Source: an uncultured Lachnospiraceae bacterium (GTDB taxonomy: Bacteria; Bacillota; Clostridia; Lachnospirales; Lachnospiraceae). Taken from it: 12,439 nucleotides of DNA. Shown in pieces: positions 7,014 to 12,439 of the stretch. The DNA is taken from positions 1 to 12,439 of the forward strand of contig CAKRNW010000068.1 of the NCBI GenBank assembly GCA_934371505.1, read 5' to 3'. Below the pieces are notes generated by a model. The model did not search any database and was not told the origin of the DNA. It was given only the letters and a program-made list of their open reading frames with translations. Every line of letters begins with the position of its first letter. Positions within the stretch are counted from its first letter, which is position 1. The position numbers were made by a program, and so were the translations under genes.

Positions 7014-8675
7014 TTAAATCTCTCCTGCTCTCTCCTGTACACGATTATAACAGGTCTGCACCACATAGGCAAAGTCCTGTGCATTTTTAAAATTACGCAG
7101 TGCTATGAATATTTTCTTCTTGGGATCCCCTGTGAAAACACGACATTGGATTCTGCTCAGTTCCAATTTCGTAATCTCCGCATAGGCAATATCTACATGC
7201 TTTTTCCCAAAAGGACGGTACCAGTGGACGCCCCACTCGTCTGCGGTATAGGTGACACCGGAACTGATTTTTCCAAGCCAGATTAACACAACTGTCCAGA
7301 ATACAAAGAACAGGAAAATTGTCACGGCGCCTGCCACACTCTCATTTCCCAGCAGCGCAAGTCCCAGGAAAAGACCAAAAAGCACCATGAGACCACCCAT
7401 GATATAGAGAATCACCGCATTGGATTTGGGCAGTTTCAAGGTCACGCTCATCTGCTGCTCTCCGAACTCGTCCGGCTCGCTGTAAATATTTTGGGGCTGA
7501 TAGTTGGCGGGAACGGCTGCGGATTTTTTGCTCCGGATGATGCCGGGAACCCAGAATCCCAGGCAGACACCGCCTAACAGATAGCCCATCGCCACGTTCT
7601 GCCAGAAAGTGCCCCAGGCATCATAGTCTGTCATAAACTGCGTTGTGTTCTGCAAAGCTCTCCAGAAAGACACATATCCACCCATAATTTCATTGAGATG
7701 CTGGTAGTAAACAATGGCAAATTCCAGAAAATTCGCGCCAATAACCATCAATGCCGTAATGACAATGGACAGGACAATTCCTGCCTTATCAATGCCCTTC
7801 GCCAGCCATTTATAACCGTTAATGGCAAGAAGCGCCATGGCAACTGCTGCCCAGCCGGATACGTACCCCAGCATTCCAAGCACAATAATTAACGCCGAAC
7901 CAATCAGCGCACCACCGATGGCTCCCAGGACACCCAGCAGCCGGTTATGGCTCACAACCTCTCCCGGTACTTTCACGCTCTGTTCAGAAAACATATCCGT
8001 CATTCCATAGGAAACACCCTCTTCTCCAAACTGCCGGGTGGCAGCTGCCGTTTCTGCTTTCTGTAAAATCTTTCTGTATTTTCTTACCTGATAAAAAGAA
8101 AAGGCAGACAGAGCCACACCACTTACCAGCAAAATAATAAAAGTATTAAAATTAGTATAGGCAGTGGATTTTGCTCCCACCTGCATATAATAGCTGCCAA
8201 ACAGATCTGTAAAATTGTCAACGGCTACATATTCCTCATCAAACAGTTCATTGTAGCACTCTATTGCCAAATTCCTGATTTCATCATCAAGGGGTGCTGC
8301 ATAGCCCGTAATGTTCTGCGGTTGTGCTTCATCCAGCATGCCGTAGGTATATGCCACAAGATCCGCATATCGTGCCGCATCCGCATCATCCATGCAAATG
8401 ATATAAGGCTCCCAGTCTTCATTAAAGGCAAAATATAAGGACATTTTCCCGTAGGATTCATAGGATCCAAATGCCTCTGACATATACTGGACCGGTACAT
8501 AGACATACTGTTGGCTCTCTTCGGCATAATATAAATCTTCCGGAGTCCCATCTTCCACCCGGTCCAGCATTCCCCAGATCAATGCTGCCACTGACAGAAC
8601 CAGCAGGAGAATGCCTGCCACCGCCGCCACGCGCCACCATTTTTGTTTTTTCCTGACTTCCTCTTTTGTATTCAT
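7014..8675 (-). CDS. Multi-pass membrane protein of unknown function with PH-like C-terminal domain
   Basis: I do not recognise a named family. The 553-residue product has about eight hydrophobic segments: roughly 14-36, 176-196, 246-268, 272-292, 296-323, 357-378, 419-442 and 447-468. Residues 37-175 form an acidic, Tyr-rich domain. By the positive-inside rule (KK and KWWR before segment 1, RKYRK after segment 2) it should lie outside the cell. The tail (about 475-545) reads as a beta-rich module with a closing helix (VTYTADEWGVHWYRPF, VDIAYAEITKLEL, then NAQDFAYVVQTC), resembling bacterial PH-like domains of membrane proteins. The ATG at 8675 is chosen for AAGGAG 9 bases upstream and the immediate lysine-rich plus transmembrane start. 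The frame stays open to 8780 without a better ribosome site. No clear promoter was found. It is followed 32 bases later by the degenerate GGDEF gene. Confidence 0.8.
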   Translation of the reverse strand: MNTKEEVRKKQKWWRVAAVAGILLLVLSVAALIWGMLDRVEDGTPEDLYYAEESQQYVYVPVQYMSEAFGSYESYGKMSLYFAFNEDWEPYIICMDDADAARYADLVAYTYGMLDEAQPQNITGYAAPLDDEIRNLAIECYNELFDEEYVAVDNFTDLFGSYYMQVGAKSTAYTNFNTFIILLVSGVALSAFSFYQVRKYRKILQKAETAAATRQFGEEGVSYGMTDMFSEQSVKVPGEVVSHNRLLGVLGAIGGALIGSALIIVLGMLGYVSGWAAVAMALLAINGYKWLAKGIDKAGIVLSIVITALMVIGANFLEFAIVYYQHLNEIMGGYVSFWRALQNTTQFMTDYDAWGTFWQNVAMGYLLGGVCLGFWVPGIIRSKKSAAVPANYQPQNIYSEPDEFGEQQMSVTLKLPKSNAVILYIMGGLMVLFGLFLGLALLGNESVAGAVTIFLFFVFWTVVLIWLGKISSGVTYTADEWGVHWYRPFGKKHVDIAYAEITKLELSRIQCRVFTGDPKKKIFIALRNFKNAQDFAYVVQTCYNRVQERAGEI

Positions 8676-8725
8676 CTCACTTTTCTCCTTCAGCTTGTTG
8701 GAATGATCACCTGAACGCATCTTCC

Positions 8726-8754
8726 ATTGCATAGGAAATTCTTTCCTATGCAAT
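8726..8754. repeat. Perfect 13-base inverted repeat
   Basis: ATTGCATAGGAAA (8726-8738) and TTTCCTATGCAAT (8742-8754) are perfect complements with a 3-base loop. It abuts the T run of the lrgAB terminator and lies 51 bases upstream of the membrane protein start. No T run follows it in either direction, so it is not a simple terminator. It may be an operator for the downstream unit or a second hairpin protecting the lrgB mRNA end. Confidence 0.75.
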
Positions 8755-8791
8755 AAAAAAAGACCCACAGAATGTATCAATCCTATAGGTC
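8755..8791 (-). terminator. Rho-independent terminator after lrgB
   Basis: In the minus-strand RNA, GACCTATAG (8791-8783) pairs along all nine positions with CTGTGGGTC (8770-8762), two of them G-U. The loop is 12 bases, followed directly by seven T (8761-8755). It starts 32 bases after the lrgB stop. Confidence 0.85.
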
Positions 8792-8823
8792 ATTATATCG
8801 AAACTTTACACTTCATACAACCT

Positions 8824-9516
8824 TTAATACAGGGATGAAAAAACAGTGGCACCGATTACCGTCAGAAGTCCTGCCACGGCAATGGAGAGGCTGCTCATGG
8901 CTCCTTCAATATCTCCCAGTTCCATGGCCTTCGCAGTACCGATGGCGTGGGCGGATGAACCCAGGGCTACGCCCTTTGCAATGGGCTCCGTGATACGGAA
9001 CAGCTTTAAAACCGGCTCTGCCAGAATATTACCCAGCACACCGGTAGTCACAATCGCCGCTACGGTGATGGTCACATATCCGTCCAGCTCCTCTGCCACA
9101 CCCATTCCGATGGCGGTGGTAATGGATTTCGGGAGAAGGGTCACATATTCGGTATGGGAAAGTCCCAATAATACAGACATGACTAAAATAGCTACCAGGC
9201 TGCTGAGAACTCCTGCCACAATTCCTGCCATCACTGCCTTAAAATTTTTTCGAAGAAGGGTCAGCTGTTCATATAGAGGAATCGCCAGGCTCACCGTTGC
9301 GGGGGTGAGAAACCAGCTTAAATATTTGGCTCCCTCATTATAAGTATCGTAGTCAACCTTACCCACAATCAATACCAGAATCGTTACGATAATAGACAGG
9401 AGCAGGGGATTGAACAGGGCAAGCCCGGTTCTCTTCTTTAACCAGCAGCCCAGCATGTAAACTACAAGACTCAGGGTCACTCCTGCCATGGCAGAATTTA
9501 AAAACAAATCATTCAT
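8824..9516 (-). CDS. lrgB: LrgB/CidB family membrane protein
   Basis: This is a polytopic inner-membrane protein of the LrgB/CidB family, the partner of LrgA. In studied bacteria such pairs affect murein hydrolase activity and autolysis or act as transporters of small carboxylates such as pyruvate; the exact role here is inference. The 230 residues match the family length. Family hallmarks are LSWFLTPATVSLAIPLYEQ (about 67-85), LLPKSITTAIGM and GSSAHAIGTAKAMELGDIEGA. Several hydrophobic segments are spread along the protein. The ATG at 9516 overlaps the end of lrgA by 8 bases and has AGGAGG upstream inside lrgA, pointing to translational coupling. A terminator follows it. Confidence 0.95.
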   Translation of the reverse strand: MNDLFLNSAMAGVTLSLVVYMLGCWLKKRTGLALFNPLLLSIIVTILVLIVGKVDYDTYNEGAKYLSWFLTPATVSLAIPLYEQLTLLRKNFKAVMAGIVAGVLSSLVAILVMSVLLGLSHTEYVTLLPKSITTAIGMGVAEELDGYVTITVAAIVTTGVLGNILAEPVLKLFRITEPIAKGVALGSSAHAIGTAKAMELGDIEGAMSSLSIAVAGLLTVIGATVFSSLY

Positions 9517-9880
9517 GGTCTTTGCCCTCCTTCTTCTGATTATGACGGATGACCCGCTGGGTAATCCGTCCGCTGATTCCCATGACGAGAACGAGGGAAA
9601 CCACGATAGTTACCACCACCGGCACCAGCATGGGTTTTAACACACCCCAGGATGCCATCAGACCAACACCGGCAGGAATAAACATCACCGGCATAATCTC
9701 GATGAGGAATTTGCCCACATCCTGTACATCATCCAATTTGACCACACCGGTCAGTAACAGGATGAAAAGGAGAACCATTCCGTAAATACTTGCGGGAATC
9801 GGTAAAGGCAGAAAATACTTCAACGCCTCCCCCACAAAGGAGATGGCCAGTATAATCAGCAATTGTTTTAGATATTTCAT
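9509..9880 (-). CDS. lrgA: CidA/LrgA family holin-like protein
   Basis: This is a small membrane protein of the CidA/LrgA holin-like family: 123 residues with four hydrophobic segments (about 5-22, 30-48, 61-84 and 90-110) and a charged cytosolic tail. The family signature LPIPASIYGMVLLFILLLTG (26-45) and the loop VKLDDVQDVGKFLIEIMPVMFIPAGVG are clear. The start at 9880 is supported by GAGG upstream and the promoter at 9915-9942, giving a leader of about 28 bases. LrgA and CidA cannot be told apart without an accompanying regulator such as lytSR, which is not in the window. Confidence 0.94.
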   Translation of the reverse strand: MKYLKQLLIILAISFVGEALKYFLPLPIPASIYGMVLLFILLLTGVVKLDDVQDVGKFLIEIMPVMFIPAGVGLMASWGVLKPMLVPVVVTIVVSLVLVMGISGRITQRVIRHNQKKEGKDHE

Positions 9881-9914
9881 AAGAATAACCTCTTTCGTAA
9901 AAACACTATTCCTA

Positions 9915-9942
9915 ATTATACTTCCGGCACTTTAAAAGTCAA
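9915..9942 (-). promoter_or_regulatory. Predicted sigma-A promoter for lrgAB
   Basis: On the minus strand, TTGACT (9942-9937) and a perfect TATAAT (9920-9915) are 16 bases apart. Transcription should start near 9908. No terminator hairpin was found between the trpA stop and this promoter, so some lrgAB mRNA may also come from trp read-through. Confidence 0.8.
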
Positions 9943-9979
9943 TGAACAATCTGCCAATTATTTACTGCCTACTGCCCTT

Positions 9980-10780
9980 CTAGTTGTTCAACTCGCGTTC
10001 AAAGGTCTGGATGTAATCGGTGATTGCCTGCACATCATACCGGCTGCGTTCCATGAGACGGATAAACTCAGAACCCACGATACAGCCGTCAATAAGATCC
10101 TTCATGGGCAGTACATCTGCCGCGGTGCGGATGCCAAAGCCCATCATCACCGGCACCGGAGATACGGCTTTCACGCTCTTTAAGTATTCCAGCACATCCC
10201 GGTGGAAGGTGGCGCTCTGTCCCGTCACTCCCATGGCAGAGACACAGTACACAAAGCCTCTGGCATTTTCCAGCAGCATGGGAATCCGCTGTTTGGACAC
10301 AGGGGAAACCAGCTGAATGAGAATCGGCGCATCCTCCACTTTTTTCAGGGCATCCTCCAGCTCTCCCTGTTCCTCAAAAGGCAAATCCGGAATAATCAGT
10401 CCGTCCACACCCACTTCGGCGCACTTCGCAGCAAAGGCATCCACACCATAATAAAGGACGGTGTTGTAGTACATCATAAACACCAGCGGCTGCTCACAGC
10501 CTTCTTTTCGTAACCCCTCCACCATGGCAAACACTTTTTTCAGGTTGGTGCCCTGTTGGATGGAGCGGTAGGATGCCTCCTGAATCACCGGGCCGTCCGC
10601 CACCGGATCGGAAAAGGGAATCCCCAGTTCCACGATGTCCGTTCCCGCCTTTTCCTGGGTGCGGATAATCTCGGCGCAGCCTTCCATATCGGGAAGTCCT
10701 GCTGTCATGTAGGTAATAAATGCTTTTTTCTGCTCTTTCCGGCAATCCGCCAGTCTCTTTTCAATGCGATTTTCTGTCAT
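9980..10780 (-). CDS. trpA: Tryptophan synthase alpha subunit
   Basis: TrpA cleaves indole-3-glycerol phosphate to indole and glyceraldehyde 3-phosphate and passes indole to TrpB through the complex. The 266-residue TIM barrel has normal length. The signature VELGIPFSDPVADGP holds the two catalytic acids, Glu51 and Asp62. GLIIPDLPFEE, GFVYCVSAMGVTG and PVMMGFGIR mark later active-site and phosphate-binding loops. The ATG at 10780 has AGGAGGGG upstream, beginning inside the trpB stop codon region, and the gap to trpB is 13 bases. It is the last trp gene, as usual for this pathway. Confidence 0.98.
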   Translation of the reverse strand: MTENRIEKRLADCRKEQKKAFITYMTAGLPDMEGCAEIIRTQEKAGTDIVELGIPFSDPVADGPVIQEASYRSIQQGTNLKKVFAMVEGLRKEGCEQPLVFMMYYNTVLYYGVDAFAAKCAEVGVDGLIIPDLPFEEQGELEDALKKVEDAPILIQLVSPVSKQRIPMLLENARGFVYCVSAMGVTGQSATFHRDVLEYLKSVKAVSPVPVMMGFGIRTAADVLPMKDLIDGCIVGSEFIRLMERSRYDVQAITDYIQTFERELNN

Positions 10781-10793
10781 GTCCGTTCCCCTC

Positions 10794-11978
10794 CTAGTTC
10801 AAATAGCCTTTTCCGCTGAAGTAGGATTCCACTGTGTGCATATCCTTGTCACCGCGCCCGGAAAGACAAACCACAATCGCCTGGTCTTTCGTCATGGTTT
10901 TTGCCTTTTTGAAAGCGTAAGCCACTGCATGGGCACTCTCGATGGCAGGGATGATGCCTTCCATTTTGGACAGTTCTGCAAGTGCCTCCATCGCCTCATC
11001 ATCGGTGATTGCCACATACTGCGCCCGTCCTGATTCCTTTAAATAAGCATGTTCGGGGCCTACGCCGGGATAGTCCAGTCCTGCAGAGATAGAGTGGGCA
11101 AGCTGTACATTGCCGTCTTCATCCTGTAACAGATAGGAGCGCATGCCATGTAAGGTTCCCGGTCTGCCCAGTGCCATGGCAGAGGCATGTTTTCCGGTTT
11201 CAATGCCCATGCCGGCTGCCTCCACGCCAATCAGTTCCACGCCCGGCTCGTCGATAAACTCCGCAAACATGCCGATGGAGTTGGAGCCGCCGCCCACGCA
11301 AGCCATCACCACTTCCGGCAGGCGTCCCTCTTTCTCCAAAAACTGACGCTTTGCCTCCACGCTGATCACCTTCTGGAATTCTTTTACCATTCTGGGATAA
11401 GGATAAGGACCTACTGCAGAACCGATAATATAAAAAGTATCCTCCGCCCGTTCTGCCCAGGTGCGGATTGCCTCGTTGGTGGCATCCTTTAAGGTGTTGG
11501 AACCGGAAGTCACACTGACTACTTTTGCCCCCAGCAGTTCCATCCGCATCACATTTAAGTGCTGGCGTTCCATGTCCTCCGCTCCCATGTAAACGGTACA
11601 CTCCATATGAAACAAAGCAGCGCCTGTGGCAGTTGCCACACCGTGCTGACCTGCACCGGTTTCACAGATGACCTTGGTTTTCCCCATGCGTTTTGCCAGC
11701 AGAATCTGTCCGATAACATTGTTAATCTTGTGGGCGCCGGTATGGTTTAAGTCCTCCCGCTTTAAATAAATCTTGGTGCCGTATTTTTCCGACAGGCGCT
11801 CTGCAAGATAAAGTGGTGTCTCTCTTCCCACATACTCACGCAGATAATAGTTGTATTCCTCCCAGAATTTCGGGTCGGCAACTGCCTCATCGAAGGCTTT
11901 CTCCAGCTCCGCCAACGTATTCATCAGAGATTCTGCCACATACTGTCCACCAAATTCACCGTAATATGATTTTTTCAT
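10794..11978 (-). CDS. trpB: Tryptophan synthase beta subunit
   Basis: TrpB is the PLP enzyme that joins indole and serine to form tryptophan. The 394 residues match the standard TrpB1 form, not the longer TrpB2. The PLP lysine is Lys84 in HTGAHKINN, the catalytic glutamate is Glu106 in ETGAGQHG, the phosphate-binding GGGSN is at about 229-233, and the C-terminal CLSGRGDKD carries Ser373 near the cofactor ring nitrogen. The N-terminus YYGEFGGQYVAE is typical. The start at 11978 has AAGGAGG upstream. It lies 23 bases after trpF and 13 before trpA. Confidence 0.99.
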   Translation of the reverse strand: MKKSYYGEFGGQYVAESLMNTLAELEKAFDEAVADPKFWEEYNYYLREYVGRETPLYLAERLSEKYGTKIYLKREDLNHTGAHKINNVIGQILLAKRMGKTKVICETGAGQHGVATATGAALFHMECTVYMGAEDMERQHLNVMRMELLGAKVVSVTSGSNTLKDATNEAIRTWAERAEDTFYIIGSAVGPYPYPRMVKEFQKVISVEAKRQFLEKEGRLPEVVMACVGGGSNSIGMFAEFIDEPGVELIGVEAAGMGIETGKHASAMALGRPGTLHGMRSYLLQDEDGNVQLAHSISAGLDYPGVGPEHAYLKESGRAQYVAITDDEAMEALAELSKMEGIIPAIESAHAVAYAFKKAKTMTKDQAIVVCLSGRGDKDMHTVESYFSGKGYLN

Positions 11979-12001
11979 CTTGATTTTTCCTCCTTGTTTC
12001 C

Positions 12002-12439
12002 TTATTTCTCTGCTCGCACCGCTTTTACAAATCGTCTGATTTTCTCTTTTTCTTTTCCGGCAAAGCCTTTCTCTTTCGCAGGTTCTGCCTCCACACCGCT
12101 GGACACATCCACCACATCGGGATGTACTGTCCTAACCGCCTGAGCTGCATTTTCCGGGGTTAAGCCCCCTGCCAGGAATAATTTCTGTTCTGGATGCTTG
12201 GAAATCTCTGTCAGCCGATTCCAGTCAAAGGCTTTCCCACTGCCTGGGCTTGCCGCATCATAAAGCTTTGCCACGATGTTTCCTTCTTCATTGACTGTTT
12301 CAGTCATTTCTCCATTTTCGGATATCTGTACAGCCCGGATCACCGGTAACGTTGCCTGACGCAGTATCTCCGGCTCTATCGCCCCATGAAGCTGGAGAAA
12401 GTCAAAGCCCAGATTTTCTACCTGTTCCAGCTGCTCTTT
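12002..12439 (-). CDS. trpF: Phosphoribosylanthranilate isomerase, 5' end cut by window edge
   Basis: TrpF isomerises phosphoribosylanthranilate to the linear CdRP intermediate of tryptophan synthesis. The last 145 codons are present; the frame is open to the window edge, so the start and the first third or so of the barrel are missing. Recognisable segments are FDFLQLHG, LPVIRAVQ, SPGSGKAFDW, KLFLAGGLTPENAAQAV and PDVVDVSSGVE, which match the later strands and phosphate-binding loops of the TrpF barrel. An internal GTG at 12343 could be mistaken for a start, but the family sequence continues upstream of it. Order trpF-trpB-trpA matches the common trpEGDCFBA layout. Confidence 0.95.
   Translation of the reverse strand, partial: KEQLEQVENLGFDFLQLHGAIEPEILRQATLPVIRAVQISENGEMTETVNEEGNIVAKLYDAASPGSGKAFDWNRLTEISKHPEQKLFLAGGLTPENAAQAVRTVHPDVVDVSSGVEAEPAKEKGFAGKEKEKIRRFVKAVRAEK

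Noticed and set aside
8676..8780. Longer N-terminus for the membrane protein, extending into the lrgAB terminator region
   Set aside because: It would translate through the 13-base palindrome and the terminator; the ATG at 8675 has AAGGAG at good spacing and fits the transmembrane start.
9951..9979. GGCAG direct repeats just after trpA
   Set aside because: Three short copies in about 30 bases with no pairing or regular spacing are not enough to call a repeat element.
12002..12343. trpF as a shortened 113-residue gene
   Set aside because: The same frame continues with clear TrpF sequence (FDFLQLHG) to the window edge, so the gene is cut by the window, not truncated.

Overview
The window looks like chromosome of a low-to-moderate GC Firmicute, most probably a Clostridia member of the Lachnospiraceae type. 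The protein sequences, the CIRCE-controlled groES-groL pair, the apt-rel-MBL hydrolase cluster and the strong AGGAGG-type ribosome binding sites all fit. The family assignment is inference from protein character and gene order. Every gene lies on the minus strand, so transcription runs from high to low coordinates.

In transcription order, the first block (12439 to 9980) is the distal part of a tryptophan operon: trpF (cut by the window edge), trpB and trpA, with gaps of 23 and 13 bases. Next comes lrgA-lrgB (9880 to 8824), a holin-like/LrgB membrane pair. It has its own promoter (TTGACT, 16 bases, TATAAT), an 8-base overlap between the genes and a good rho-independent terminator at 8755-8791. 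A perfect 13-base inverted repeat follows directly.

The next unit (8675 to 6052) holds two genes I cannot name. One is an eight-segment membrane protein with an extracytoplasmic N-terminal domain and a cytosolic C-terminal domain. The other is a GGDEF-fold protein whose catalytic motifs are degenerate (DGDVF). Between this unit and groES lie an A/T-rich hairpin with a T run facing the plus strand, a long pyrimidine tract and a second dyad over the groES promoter.

groES-groL (5824 to 3894) is preceded by a perfect CIRCE operator (TTAGCACTC, 9 bases, GAGTGCTAA), so HrcA control is expected. It ends at an 18-base-pair hairpin at 3828-3868. The last unit (3588 to 1) is apt, rel and an MBL-fold hydrolase (cut by the window edge), linking purine salvage with (p)ppGpp metabolism.

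The most interesting stretch is between groL and apt. A near-consensus promoter (TTGACT, 17 bases, TATAAT) overlaps the tail of the groL terminator. A 168-base element with imperfect ~22-base terminal inverted repeats and three internal stem-loops sits directly downstream. It would make up most of the 5' leader of the apt-rel mRNA. It could be a MITE-like dispersed palindrome that landed in the leader, or a structured cis-regulatory RNA. No rRNA, tRNA, CRISPR array or transposase gene was seen.
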